From contig NC_057862.1 of the NCBI RefSeq assembly GCF_019393635.1, positions 268,288,441 to 268,352,440 of the forward strand: 64,000 bases of DNA. Direction: 5' to 3'. The position numbers were made by a program, and so were the translations under genes. This document shows, one piece after another, positions 57,901-62,559 of this stretch; within the stretch, counting starts at the first letter, position 1; every line of letters begins with the position of its first letter. The notes under the pieces were generated by a model. That model was not told the DNA's origin, searched no databases, and saw nothing but the letters and a program-made list of their open reading frames with translations. The stretch is from Dromiciops gliroides. Its lineage: Eukaryota > Chordata > Mammalia > Microbiotheria > Microbiotheriidae.

Positions 57901-60540
57901 CTTAATCTCTCTCAGCCTGTTTCTTCATATGTAATATAGGGATAATAACATCTATACCTCATAGGGTTGTTGTGAGCATCAATGTAAGGTTTTTGTAAAC
58001 CTTAAACTCTGTATAAATGTTAACTATTATTATTTGCTATAATAAACTTTATAACAATTATGGTGCTATACAGCATAATTTAATCAGGTGTTATATATTT
58101 TTAAGTAGTTCAAACTGGCATAAAATACAAAAATATTCTACTGTTCAGAGATCCAAATTAAGTCAGTAAAAATAATAGCTGTCACTTATAGAGTACTTTT
58201 TAAGTTTGGAAAGTGATTTACATAGCATTACTTGACTTGAGCATCATGATAATCCTTTGAGGTAGGTACTACAAGTCTAACTACTCCCTTCTCAGAGATG
58301 AGGAAACTAAGGCTCAGAGGTTAAGTGACCTGCCCAAGACAGTATTCAAACATAGGCTGTTCTGACTTCCATTCTAGCACTCACTGCAATGCCAACAGAC
58401 CATTACATGATATTAACATCCTAATGCAGTACTACTTCAAGGAAAATAATTAAATAATTTTAAAAGAAGTTGGGGATAAACGGAACCCATGCTACCTACA
58501 GAAGGAAAACAAAGGGATTTTGAAAGATTTTCATGAAACCTGTTCCTACCCCATGTCCTTATAATCATCACATTCCTAATATATACTTCCTCTGGGTTTT
58601 TACTCACACACACACACTTTGAGATCATTCAGTTCAAAGGGACCTTAAAGGCCATTGAGTCAAGCCCTCATTTTACAGATAAAGAAACTGAAGCACAGGA
58701 AGGCTAAATTAAGGATTTGCTGAGGGTCATATAACCACTATACCTTACTGGAGTTATAATGCAATCCTGGAAAGCACGACCACTGCTGAGAGAAGACTTT
58801 TAAAGTGGCCACTTACACCCCTTCTTCCCGCCCCCAATTCTTTCTCCTTGTCTCCATTTCCAGCCTTAAGGGATAACCATTAAAAATGCCCTGAGTATGG
58901 AAATGGAGTACCTTGTTTGAAGAGCAGGAAGTTAAAGGGGCAATGGGACTAAGGAGGTTGGGGTTTCTTGAGACTATGGTGAAGGTCAGGTGAGCAGTCA
59001 GGTAGAAAATCATGGAACCATGGCTTCCCTTTCTTGACAATTTCTAACCATTGATTTAATGATCTGTTCCAGAACTGGGAGGTAGAACTTGAAGAAATAC
59101 ACACAGTAAAGTGAGCACAATCAGGTGAATAATTTATGTGTAAGGTGGGGTATTGACTGCATACTGCAATTTTTATAGTAACAAATGTGGAGAGGGGACA
59201 ACTACGGAAGACTTGAGAAGTTTGAAAAGGTTTAAAAAGGAGATAACATCTCTCTTTTTGAACTCTACTTTGAATATGAACAGTTTTTTGTGTTTAAGTT
59301 CAGAGTAAAAAAAATACAATAATAATATAAAAAAGTAAGTAGCGGTACTCTCAAATGAGAATTTTTTGAAGATGAAGGGGACACGGACAAATCTATGGAC
59401 ACTAAGAAATGAGCCAATAGACTGGGAGAGATTGAAAATAAGTGAAAGAGTGGGGATGACAGAAAGGGTAATCTGTTGGAGAAGATGGGATGGAATGGGA
59501 TGGGATCACTTGAACAAGTAGAGCAGTTAGTCTTAATAAGGAGGCCACTTCAATCTTCCCAGATTGACCCTATTCCTGGTGAGTTTCCGAATCTAGGATT
59601 ACTTTTTAAAAGGAGCCCCAGCCATGCAATTCACTAAACTCTCAGCTGAACTCTTCATATCCCTCCACACCCCCTTCCCAGCCTAGTTTGTGACCCCAGG
59701 CAAGTCATTTAACCTCAGGTTCTTCATATGCAAAGAATACTTTATTATGTAGGTTTTTCGAAAGGATAAATTGAAATAACATACGCAAAGCGGTTTCAAC
59801 CATTTTTCCCAGTCCTATCTCAGAGAATTCTTTCAGTCTCACACGTATTAAAAATTTATCAAAGAAAAAAAATTATCTACTTGCATACTGTCCTCCCTAT
59901 CTTTTACATTAGATTACTGACCATTCCCTTTGTGGACCTGCCGGAATGAATCTTTGGCTCTCCCTCTTTCCTGCAAGTCATGGTCCAACTCTGAGCCTCA
60001 TTTTATACGAATCATTCCTTAAGTTGTTTCTCCTACTTCACCTTGCATCCCCCTCTCTAGCCTTCTCCTAACTTTTTCATGCTCTTCACTCTGCTCAACT
60101 CACTCTCCATATTGCTCCGGGTAACCCCGCCTCCCCAGCACAGTACCTCCTCTCCTCTCATTACGGGCTCCTTTTCTTTATAATACGCTTAAGGTACCGC
60201 ATTAAGGGTTTGCAGAACTGAATTTGTACAGACAAAAGAAAGTGGGGGCACGAGGGGCTCAAACCAGGTTAAGTGGGAAAAGCTATAAACTGAATTCTGG
60301 GTATTTTTGCAGAGCTGGGGCCTCCGGCTCAGAGCCCATCCCGCAGCTCCCAGGAGGAGGTGCGCCACCGGGCCCTCCCGGGGCTCGCTTTATCTGGGGA
60401 TCCTCAATGGGCCCCGGCCCCACTCCCTCGTGTGTCCTCTTACGCGTGGTTCGCATCCAGTCTAGAAGCGCAGGAAGGTCGCCAGGAGACACAGCTCCGA
60501 GAAGCTCCAACACCGAGCGCTGAGCAGAGCCCAAATCCAT
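27848..60540 (-). CDS. Class I SAM-dependent methyltransferase-like gene, 8 coding exons (whole span)
   Basis: Eight exons join to a protein of about 301 residues. Seen: all seven introns are GT-AG and phases agree at every junction (1,0,1,0,0,2,0). Residues 1-33 are exon 1; an acidic helical stretch covers 34-75; a CxxC lies at C108-C111 in [10 protein letters not shown]; motif I is [10 protein letters not shown] (146-155), with D149 opening a D-V-G-S-R-L-G loop; the acidic ribose-binding position is E174 in LHGVEMN; motif IV is ADVVIMNN (213-220); the late strand is [10 protein letters not shown] (244-253). Known: this order is that of Rossmann-fold methyltransferases. Inferred: a small-molecule or protein methyltransferase, substrate unknown, probably cytosolic or nuclear, since no signal peptide or membrane segment is visible. 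Odd: motif I lacks the middle glycine of GxGxG, and exon 5 is one base short of an open frame. Introns run from 1.5 to 10.2 kb. I do not recognise the symbol; the order of exons and phases makes a real gene very likely. Confidence 0.9.
28370..28540 (+). mobile_element. L2/L3 3'-end fragment
   Basis: ATGTAAGCTCCTTGAGGACAG ... AGCCCAGTGCCTTGTACGTAG ... TTTTTGAATG, the usual L2/L3 end, in intron 7. Confidence 0.7.
28545..29143. other. Intron 7 stretch without recognised features
   Basis: AT-rich. A G-run at 28617-28630 and a short MIR-like piece near 28810-28870. Nothing else seen. Confidence 0.5.
29144..29567 (-). mobile_element. Probable solo LTR, family E (copy 2)
   Basis: Related to the LTR at 45034-45393: GTTTATTGAAAA (reverse poly(A) signal), CTTTCCTCCTTCC, TTCCTGATGCCAAGGAAAAG, GTCTCCAGTAGGTGGCATCA. 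Borders less clear than in the other copy. Confidence 0.65.
29640..29791 (+). mobile_element. tRNA-derived marsupial SINE
   Basis: Full-length forward copy with a 15-A tail, antisense to the host gene in intron 7. Confidence 0.93.
29900..30060 (-). mobile_element. Old MIR-like fragment
   Basis: GTGCAACTGAGGCAGAAAGA, AGTTAAGTGGTTTATCTAAG suggests a reversed MIR, heavily diverged. Confidence 0.45.
30348..30438 (-). CDS. Methyltransferase-like gene, coding exon 7
   Basis: 91 bases. The first base completes Arg233; residues 234-263 follow: [20 protein letters not shown] and [20 protein letters not shown] is the typical late-strand segment (G-x-hydrophobic run). Acceptor AATATATTTCAG, donor CTACAG|GTTTGT, phase 0. 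The intron to exon 6 is 10.2 kb, the largest of the gene. Confidence 0.92.
30660..31110 (-). mobile_element. L2 (CR1-clade) 3' end
   Basis: Reversed L2: CAATAAACATTTTTTAAAGC, TGTGTTAGACATTGTGCTAA, CTCAGGAAGCTCATAGTCTA, GTAGAAGGTGGAATTTTAAG. In intron 6; matches the plus-strand L2 at 31270-32820 in reverse. Confidence 0.82.
31113..31260 (-). mobile_element. tRNA-derived marsupial SINE
   Basis: Reverse copy; CTCTCAATCTCT before (about 31100) and after (about 31260). Confidence 0.93.
31270..32820 (+). mobile_element. L2 (CR1-clade) LINE, reverse transcriptase to 3' end
   Basis: Follows L2 ORF2 order: CAATCAGGCTTCTGG, CTCATTCTCCTTGACCTCTA, GATATTCCTCAGGGTTCTGT (the VPQGSVL region), TCTGCTGATGATTCTCAA (ADDSQ, the RT active site), AACTACACTATTGCAATAGC, GGCATTCAAAGCCCTTCATA. 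It ends in GATTATGAGTTCTTTGAGGG. Many frameshifts; inactive. A SINE is inserted near the end. Confidence 0.88.
32484..32646 (-). mobile_element. SINE inserted in the L2 3' end
   Basis: Reverse copy; CAACCACTTTTA occurs before and after it. Confidence 0.92.
32880..33115 (+). mobile_element. L1/HAL1-like ORF1 fragment
   Basis: AATGAAATAGAGGACTTCCAAG and GCATTCCTGATGAAAAAATG recur in reverse at 51250-51290. Resembles the ORF1 end of the local L1 family. Confidence 0.55.
33115..33370 (+). mobile_element. MIR-family SINE
   Basis: GTGGATAGAGCACTGGGCCT ... CCTCTGCCTCAGTTTCCTTA ... GTAAAGTGCTTGGTACAGTA, full MIR order. Confidence 0.88.
33371..34740 (+). mobile_element. L1 ORF2 fragments, 3' part
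   Basis: 33500-33840 holds A-rich L1-like sequence; 33845-34330 is the ORF2 C-terminal region (ATTAAAAAGGTTTTGCACAA, GCCACATGAAAAAAATGATC), parallel to 5440-5730. After a SINE, 34540-34740 looks like reversed L1 3' UTR (GAAGGTGGATAGCATGTTTC), so two L1 pieces in opposite directions meet here. Confidence 0.7.
34372..34532 (+). mobile_element. tRNA-derived marsupial SINE
   Basis: Forward copy with a G-run in front and a 16-A tail. Confidence 0.92.
34741..35750. other. Intron 6 stretch with little recognised
   Basis: Only a short reversed L2 end near 35330-35400 (CAACAAGCATTCATTATGA) is seen. No coding frame. Confidence 0.5.
35750..35880 (+). mobile_element. Old MIR fragment
   Basis: GGAAAGAAAACTAGAGAATTTGATTCTGGTTC (in part) to GTCAAGGGACTCAATTTCCTC keeps the MIR order. 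Confidence 0.55.
35881..36515 (+). mobile_element. Old L1 3' end
   Basis: GGCATATTATTGTATTATAA, ACTGATGCAAAGTGAAGAAG match the ORF2 tail, followed by a diverged 3' UTR. Confidence 0.65.
36530..38420 (-). mobile_element. L2 (CR1-clade) LINE, antisense
   Basis: Reversed L2 over 1.7 kb. 36730-37300 matches the 3' UTR and ORF2 end; 37320-37380 (ACTACTGCAATAGTCCAGGT, GCCTGTACCAGGGTGGTTAC) matches the DYCNS and LVQA regions; 37730-38330 is the upstream RT region. Interrupted by one SINE. Inactive. Confidence 0.85.
36951..37100 (-). mobile_element. tRNA-derived marsupial SINE
   Basis: Reverse copy after T and G runs; GATGGGGATAG / GAGGGATGTTAG flanks are only weakly alike. Confidence 0.88.
38421..39255. 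other. Intron 6 stretch without recognised features
   Basis: AT-rich, no repeat or coding frame I can name. Confidence 0.5.
39256..40255 (-). mobile_element. L1 ORF2 C-terminus and 3' UTR, antisense
   Basis: The minus strand reads [20 protein letters not shown] (within 39447-39600), the conserved L1 tail. Upstream parts lie at 39700-40250, with a SINE insertion. Confidence 0.85.
39940..40088 (-). mobile_element. SINE inserted in the antisense L1
   Basis: Reverse copy; AAGGTTGTTTT before (about 39929) and after (about 40091). Confidence 0.93.
40633..40739 (-). CDS. Methyltransferase-like gene, coding exon 6 (motif IV)
   Basis: 107 bases, residues 198-232 plus two bases. Reads [14 protein letters not shown] then [14 protein letters not shown], the strand-4 motif that follows the acidic loop in class I methyltransferases. 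Acceptor CATCTACAG, donor GTCAG|GTATGC, phase 2. Confidence 0.93.
40999..41140 (-). mobile_element. SINE with perfect 16-base target duplication
   Basis: CAGTCTATTCTTTTCT at 40983-40998 and 41141-41156. Intron 5, 240 bases from exon 6. Confidence 0.95.
41157..41407 (+). mobile_element. L2 fragments with a TA-rich insert
   Basis: CAATATACTCCAGTGGCTCA and TGTTTGGCATTTAAAACTCC are L2 ORF2-end words, separated by an AT-rich stretch (41255-41330). Confidence 0.6.
41408..41645 (+). mobile_element. MIR-family SINE
   Basis: CAGTAGATAGAGCCATGGGG ... GCCTGCCTCAGTTTCCTCAA ... GCCCAGAGCCTAGCATGTAA. Confidence 0.87.
41646..42103 (+). mobile_element. L2 3'-end fragments
   Basis: CTTCTTTGGTTCAGCAAAAG ... 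GTACTTTGAGGACAGAGACT ... AATAAATGCCTATTGACT; a ~70-base piece (TTACCTTGTATTTCCATGTT / TTACCTTGTATTTTCATATT) appears twice, at 41880 and 41966. Confidence 0.6.
42120..42271 (+). mobile_element. SINE abutting the splice donor of exon 5
   Basis: Forward copy, antisense to the gene. Near-perfect duplication AAAATAACAATGAGTG (42104-42119) / AAAATACAATGAGT (42272-42285). The second copy runs into the GT of the exon 5 donor (42286-42287), so the SINE body starts about 16 bases into intron 5. Confidence 0.92.
42288..42397 (-). CDS. Methyltransferase-like gene, coding exon 5, with a one-base frameshift
   Basis: Residues 161-197. Acceptor TTTTATTTTAG, donor ATAAAG|GTACTC. The first half reads [19 protein letters not shown], the second half [17 protein letters not shown] one frame away. 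Flanking phases need 111 bases but 110 are present, so one base is missing. The likely place is a run of four A on the plus strand (42341-42344), where a fifth would restore a Cys codon. Read literally, the frame ends five codons later. All other exons are open, so a sequencing or assembly error in the run, or a rare allele, is more likely than a dead gene. Confidence 0.88.
42690..42835 (+). mobile_element. MIR-family fragment
   Basis: TACCATGGCACAGTGGTTAG ... GGTTCAAGTACTGCTTCTGA ... GGGAAATCACTTAAATT. Confidence 0.65.
43064..43575 (-). mobile_element. Solo LTR, family F (borders approximate)
   Basis: On the minus strand: TGTGGCGCCCGAGG start, four GATTGGT-type CCAAT boxes (about 43320-43430), TATA box GGGTATAAATAA (near 43250), AATAAAG poly(A) signal (near 43172), end GTGTCTAACA. 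No internal part. I see no clear target duplication. Confidence 0.6.
43998..44130 (+). mobile_element. MIR-family fragment
   Basis: GGATAGTAGAGAGAGGGTTA ... ACATTTACTAGCTATGATCC in MIR order, diverged. Confidence 0.55.
44378..44660 (-). mobile_element. MIR fragment split by a SINE
   Basis: AATAGCTAGCATTTATATAA ... CTGGGAGGCAGATACCATTA is reversed MIR; the SINE enters at about 44480. Confidence 0.7.
44480..44633 (-). mobile_element. tRNA-derived marsupial SINE
   Basis: Reverse copy; TTTACAGATATT before and after. Confidence 0.92.
44980..45490 (+). mobile_element. SINE split by a family E LTR
   Basis: GGGGTACCTAGGTGGCACAG to CAGGAGGACCT (44980-45033) continues at 45394 with ACCTGAGTTCAAATCCAGCC. 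A clean nested insertion. Confidence 0.93.
45034..45393 (-). mobile_element. Solo LTR, family E (copy 1), inside a SINE
   Basis: 360 bases, TGTTAAGG ... AACGTTACA, perfect 4-base duplication ACCT (45030-45033, 45394-45397). CATTTATTAAGG gives AATAAA on the minus strand, so it reads minus. Confidence 0.9.
45740..45870 (+). mobile_element. MIR fragment
   Basis: CTGTGTCACCTTGGGCAAGT ... TTGGCCTCAGTTTCCTCC ... AAGTGCTTTCTATCTCAAGA. Confidence 0.7.
46101..46222 (-). CDS. Methyltransferase-like gene, coding exon 4 (SAM-binding motif I)
   Basis: 122 bases, residues 121-160, from [13 protein letters not shown] to the motif I strand and loop [15 protein letters not shown]. Acceptor GATTCTTCAG, donor TTTGTG|GTAAGG, phase 0. 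This exon carries the glycine-rich loop expected to hold the SAM methionine part. Confidence 0.93.
46450..46613 (-). mobile_element. tRNA-derived marsupial SINE
   Basis: Reverse copy; AGGAATATTAATATT before (about 46435) and after (46613). In intron 3, 230 bases from exon 4. Confidence 0.94.
46622..46800 (-). mobile_element. MIR-family SINE
   Basis: AATAGCTGACATTTCTATAG ... CCATTTTACAGATGAAGAAA ... reversed MIR. Confidence 0.8.
46805..47040 (+). mobile_element. MIR-family SINE
   Basis: AGTGGCACAGTGGCTAGAGC ... CTTACTAGCAGTGTGACC ... AGCAAAGTGCCTAGCCCATA. Lies back to back with the previous copy. Confidence 0.82.
47105..47237 (-). mobile_element. Shortened SINE with (TTTC)n in front
   Basis: GGCGGGGCAATGAGGGTT joins directly to GTGTCAAGTGTCTGAGGCC, missing about 38 bases of the body; TACATATATTTTCT on both sides. 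Confidence 0.85.
47430..47580 (+). mobile_element. MIR fragment
   Basis: CCCTGGGCCTCAGTTTCCCT ... GGACTGAACTAGATGACCAG. Confidence 0.65.
47581..47984. other. Intron 3 stretch without recognised features
   Basis: AT-rich; nothing named. Confidence 0.5.
47985..48074 (-). mobile_element. L2 3' end fragment
   Basis: CAACAAGCATTTATTAAG ... TTAGGCACTTAGGATA is the reversed L2 terminus. Confidence 0.7.
48075..48215 (+). mobile_element. tRNA-derived SINE, diverged
   Basis: GGGGGCAGCTAGGTGGTATA ... TGTGTGACCCTGGGCAAGG; tail ATAACAAAAACAACAAAAAT forms the left arm of the hairpin beside it. Confidence 0.85.
48211..48288. repeat. Perfect 28-base inverted repeat, 22-base loop
   Basis: 48211-48238 (begins ATAACAAAAACAACA) is the exact reverse complement of 48261-48288. 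Confidence 0.95.
48294..48365. repeat. 25-base inverted repeat with one mismatch, 22-base loop
   Basis: 48294-48318 (TAGTCAACTATGCTCATA then TTTTGTG) pairs with 48341-48365; one mismatch at arm base 19. Starts six bases after the previous hairpin. Confidence 0.95.
48366..50820 (-). mobile_element. Antisense L1 (reverse transcriptase to endonuclease), split by a younger L1
   Basis: CTACATTCCTGGTATAAATT, GTAAATCCATCTTGTTTTGG and ATTATTTCCCTAAATACTAC are reversed L1 ORF2 words. Interrupted at 49804-50284, then runs on into the endonuclease part to about 50820. Confidence 0.8.
49804..50284 (+). mobile_element. L1 3' end inserted in the antisense L1
   Basis: 5'-truncated L1 (GGAATATTATTGTGCTATAA ... 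3' UTR ... poly-A-rich end). Perfect 15-base duplication ATAAACATATTGTTG (49789-49803, 50285-50299). Confidence 0.95.
50830..51115 (-). mobile_element. MIR-family SINE
   Basis: TAACACTTACATAGCACTTA ... CATTTAACAGATGAGGAAGA ... TGCTTTATTTACTGTGCCC, full reversed MIR. Confidence 0.85.
51116..51430 (-). mobile_element. L1/HAL1-like fragment
   Basis: TTTTCATCAGGAATGCTTAG and AAGTCCTCTATTTTGT pair in reverse with 33060-33100. Remainder unassigned. Confidence 0.5.
51440..52665 (+). mobile_element. BovB/RTE-clade LINE, 3' half
   Basis: AAAAAACAGAGACATCACCTTGATGACAAAGGTCTATGTAGTCAAG, GTATGGCTGTGAGAGTTGGACTATAAGGAA and GACTTTTGAGAGTTCCTTGGACAG (each seen in parts) follow the BovB order; the end has AGTCATGAAGAGTTGGAAAC. 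Upstream pieces (TATGCAAATGATACTACTCT, the YADDT active-site region) show the reverse transcriptase. Multiple stops; inactive. RTE-clade LINEs of BovB type are known from marsupials, ruminants and squamates. Confidence 0.85.
52035..52190 (-). mobile_element. SINE inside the BovB/RTE LINE
   Basis: Reverse copy; TGAACACCATATTTA before (about 52019) and after (52191-52205). Confidence 0.95.
52668..53340 (-). mobile_element. L1 ORF1 region, antisense
   Basis: The minus strand has [20 protein letters not shown] and [14 protein letters not shown], diverged ORF1p C-terminal sequence; upstream is pyrimidine-rich reversed coiled-coil sequence to 53250. Ends 150 bases from exon 3. Confidence 0.7.
53485..53623 (-). 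CDS. Methyltransferase-like gene, coding exon 3
   Basis: 139 bases, residues 74-119 plus one base. Contains [13 protein letters not shown], then [10 protein letters not shown] with a C-x-x-C pair (C108, C111) that could bind metal or be structural. Acceptor CATTCCTCAG, donor TTTAG|GTAGGT. Confidence 0.92.
53848..54125 (+). mobile_element. MIR-family SINE, full length
   Basis: GGGCAGCTAAGTGGCACAGT ... CTTCATCTGTAAAATGGGGA ... TAGTACAATGCCTGGAACAT. Confidence 0.88.
54332..54470 (+). mobile_element. tRNA-derived marsupial SINE
   Basis: Forward copy with a short C/A tail; AAGTAACCT / AAAGTAATCT flanks. Confidence 0.9.
54540..54720 (+). mobile_element. L2/L3 3' end
   Basis: CCTCCCTCTCAATTGTTTCC ... 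CATTAGATTGTGAGCTCCTT ... CAGTGCCTGTCACATAGTAG. Confidence 0.85.
54721..55320. other. Intron 2 stretch without recognised features
   Basis: No repeat or coding frame I can name. Confidence 0.5.
55321..55510 (+). mobile_element. MIR fragment
   Basis: AAATCTTGGCTCTGACAGTT ... GCAAGTCACTTGAACTCTCT. Confidence 0.65.
55520..56262 (-). mobile_element. L2 (CR1-clade) reverse-transcriptase fragment, antisense
   Basis: GAGGTCAAGGAGGATAAGGA, TGGTGAGACCAGTTTTAGTT, AGCTGGCAGGGATGGTAGCA match the reversed L2 at 37740-38000. Inactive. Confidence 0.8.
56305..56475 (+). mobile_element. MIR fragment
   Basis: GGATAGTACAGTAGAAAGAT ... GGCAAGTGACAAAC ... GACCAGATCATGTCCAAGGT. Confidence 0.65.
56586..56707 (-). 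CDS. Methyltransferase-like gene, coding exon 2
   Basis: 122 bases, residues 34-73, starting [12 protein letters not shown] and ending SEQVAIQK. The acceptor is a pyrimidine run ending TTTTTTAG; the donor is AAAAA|GTAAAT, phase 0. The segment is acidic and predicted helical; I see no known motif in it. Confidence 0.9.
56710..57805. other. Intron 1 stretch without recognised features
   Basis: A 126-codon plus-strand ORF (57109-57489) has no family signature and no splice context; I read it as chance. Confidence 0.5.
57810..58035 (+). mobile_element. MIR-family SINE
   Basis: GAGTTATGAGCCTGGAGTTG ... ACTGGGCAGGTCACTTAATC ... ATAGGGTTGTTGTGAGCATC. Confidence 0.83.
58165..58390 (-). mobile_element. 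MIR-family SINE
   Basis: TAATAGCTGTCACTTATAGA ... GAGATGAGGAAACTAAGGCT ... reversed MIR. Confidence 0.83.
58625..58745 (-). mobile_element. MIR-like fragment
   Basis: AAGGGACCTTAAAGGCCATT ... TTTTACAGATAAAGAAACTG. Confidence 0.6.
58750..60279. other. Intron 1 stretch near the promoter, little recognised
   Basis: Contains a short MIR-like piece near 59688-59800. No coding frame; composition shifts from AT-rich to GC-richer towards the promoter. Confidence 0.45.
60444..60540 (-). CDS. Methyltransferase-like gene, coding exon 1
   Basis: Codes residues 1-33, from [10 protein letters not shown] to MRTTR. The chosen ATG at 60538-60540 has a good context (G at -3, G at +4). An in-frame ATG 66 bases upstream (60606) would add 22 residues rich in Pro, Arg and Ala, so the start is not certain. 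The donor C|GTAAGAG leaves one base, which with GA of exon 2 makes an Arg codon. Lies in the CpG-rich block. Confidence 0.82.
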
Positions 60541-60999
60541 CTCCACACCCCACCGAGCCGCTCGCCTGCAAGGGGGAGGGACCAGCAGGGACGCCGGCGA
60601 GAGCAAGCGTGGCCAAGAGACGCGGCGGGAAGAGGCGGGGCCTGAGCGCGCGTTGCCCCCTCCTCCCCGCCGGAACCCCGCCCCGCGGCTTGAAAACTAG
60701 GCTTCCCGGAGGCCCAGCAATTGCAGGCAGCGCCAGTGCAAACGTGTGAGCTCCAAGGTGCCTTTTTCTCTTTCTTTCAGGCGCCTTTGGCGCCTTTTGG
60801 GATCCGGTGAACTCCTTGCCGGCCTCCCATTTACCCAGAAAAAGACCGCCATCATCTTTAGAATCTGGGAAACAGTCCAAATTTCTCCACGGAAGGTAAA
60901 CATCTCAGCTCTTCCGTGACTTTTGCCCCGAAGAGGGGGGAAGGAAGGGAGAGGCGGCGTTGCCCCGGTAGCGGAAGTAAACCCTCTGCCGGAAGGGGG

Positions 61000-61243
61000 T
61001 GGTGGTTACGGGGAGTGATGACGTTTCTTCGTTAGCCGGAAGGTTCCGTGGTAGTTATTGGGGTTCCAGCTGGTCCAGCTTGTGTGGGTTCTAGTCGGAG
61101 AGGCGGAGGGTCTCGTTCCCATATTTGCTGTCAGAAAGTCGGGCGCTCATTGTCCCATTTCTGCCCGTTCCTCTCTCCGAGTGTCTCTTCCCTGGCGGAG
61201 CGGGGCGACTTCGGAGGCTGTGGCGTTTAATCTGCCTGTCCAG
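61000..61243 (+). other. Candidate first, non-coding exon of a divergent plus-strand gene
   Basis: GC-rich sequence just outside the ETS-like sites that ends in CTGTCCAG|GTCAGT, a good splice donor (GT at 61244-61245). No convincing coding frame is visible. An ORF at 61058-61411 exists but has low-complexity composition and crosses the donor. The rest of the gene would lie beyond 64000. Confidence 0.4.
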
Positions 61244-61384
61244 GTCAGTGTCCGTTCTCCTCGTTCCTCTGTCCACCTAAAGGAGGCCTGGGGAAACGAA
61301 GGGTGCCAGGTATCCACTAACCTGGGCTTGAATAGAGACGCTATGGAGGCTGGAAGTATGGAAGCTGAAACTCAACATCCATCA

Positions 61385-61640
61385 GTCATTCAACCAGCAA
61401 GCATTTATTAAGCATCCACTACGTATCAGGTATTGTGCTAGGCATTGGGAGTAGAAAGATATAAACTGAAACAGTTCCTTCCCAGAGGGTGAGGGGAGGA
61501 GTGTAAACAAGGTACTTTGAAAACCAAATATGTATGTATATGTGTGTATTTTTATATATACGTATGTATATATTATAGTAATGTTTAATATAGAGTGACA
61601 TAGAGCTCGTCCAAGGAATGGGACTGACGTGGATATATAA
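61385..61640 (-). mobile_element. L2 3' end
   Basis: CAAGCATTTATTAAGCATCC, CAGGTATTGTGCTAGGCATT is the reversed L2 terminus; TA-rich repeat at 61535-61580. Confidence 0.8.
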
Positions 61641-61939
61641 GAGGAAAGGGAGATTGTTAAGAGAGTTTTGGTTTAGGCAGCTAATGATTTGGAATCACAG
61701 GGATTCTCCCTGTAGCCATAGAGCTATAAGTTGTCATGTTCTTCACAGAAACAATGATGATGACTGGCCCTAGGCATCGGACCTACTTAATTTTCATATT
61801 CTCATCTAGCTATGCACCTTGACTATCTTACATTCTGCTTGCTAATATGCTATATATAATTTTCCTTCTAGCTCCCCGGAAAACAAAAAACAAAACAAAA
61901 AAAACCAACCTCCCTTGCCTGGTCGTCTCTTCCCTTCCC

Positions 61940-62055
61940 ATGTTCCCCTGTTAAAATATAAACTCCTTGAAACCAGAGCTTGTCCTTTTATAAAAAGTTT
62001 TTGTATTCCCAGTGCCTGGCACATAGTAAATGTTTAATAAATTCTTTCATTCATT
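61940..62055 (+). mobile_element. L2/L3 3' end
   Basis: AAATATAAACTCCTTGAAAC ... CAGTGCCTGGCACATAGTAA ... TTCATTCATTC. Confidence 0.8.
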
Positions 62056-62084
62056 CACAATCACTCAAAGGAGATTAAGAATTA

Positions 62085-62400
62085 CTGAGACATTCAGTAA
62101 GCATTTTTTGAGGACCTACCAGGGCTAAGCACTGAAGGTACAAGTATTAAAAAAAGATCCTAAGTTGTTTACATTCAATAGGTAGAAATGACCTATACTT
62201 CTGGGAGATTGGGAAACACTACTGTGGGAAAGGCCTCTTGTAGGAACCTTGAAGGAAGATGAGGAGGGCATAGGTAACAACCTATGCAATGTTATGGATA
62301 CAGGAGATGGAATATGGCAAGCAGCTAATAAGGTATGGACTATAATAAGGATTGGACTATAGGGAGAGTTTGTGTGAAATCAGTTGAGAAGGGAAAGAAC
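62085..62400 (-). mobile_element. L2 3' UTR fragment
   Basis: CAGTAAGCATTTTTTGAGGA ... GGAAAGGCCTCTTGTAGGAA, reversed L2 like that at 30660-31030. Confidence 0.7.
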
Positions 62401-62559
62401 TCACATTTTTAAAAAATTTGTTTTAAAAAAAAACCCCATGCACTTTTTAGTATAACCTTCCTCTTTTCAGAGAGCCAGATGGCTCTTATGTGGCCTTTAT
62501 AACAATGGATTTCTAAAAAAAGATTTCCAACCTCTTCAAAGCTTGGTCATTATCATTTC

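Larger units (their letters stand above)
60280..61260. promoter_or_regulatory. CpG-rich block, probable bidirectional promoter
   Basis: The only GC-rich, CpG-dense stretch of the window. It covers exon 1 of the minus-strand gene and the likely start of a plus-strand gene. Visible sites: three CGGAAG (ETS/GABPA-like) motifs near 60972, 60991 and 61036, and a TGACGT half CRE near 61018. No TATA box is seen. Such blocks commonly drive divergent gene pairs. Confidence 0.75.

Noticed and set aside
58606-58618. Short (CA)n run
   Set aside because: Too short to call a microsatellite of note.
60360-60880. Long overlapping ORFs on both strands in the CpG block
   Set aside because: GC-rich sequence is poor in stops. 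Only the frame joining to exon 2 in phase is supported.
61058-61411. 117-codon plus-strand ORF at the divergent promoter
   Set aside because: Crosses a good splice donor and its end reads into an L2 fragment.
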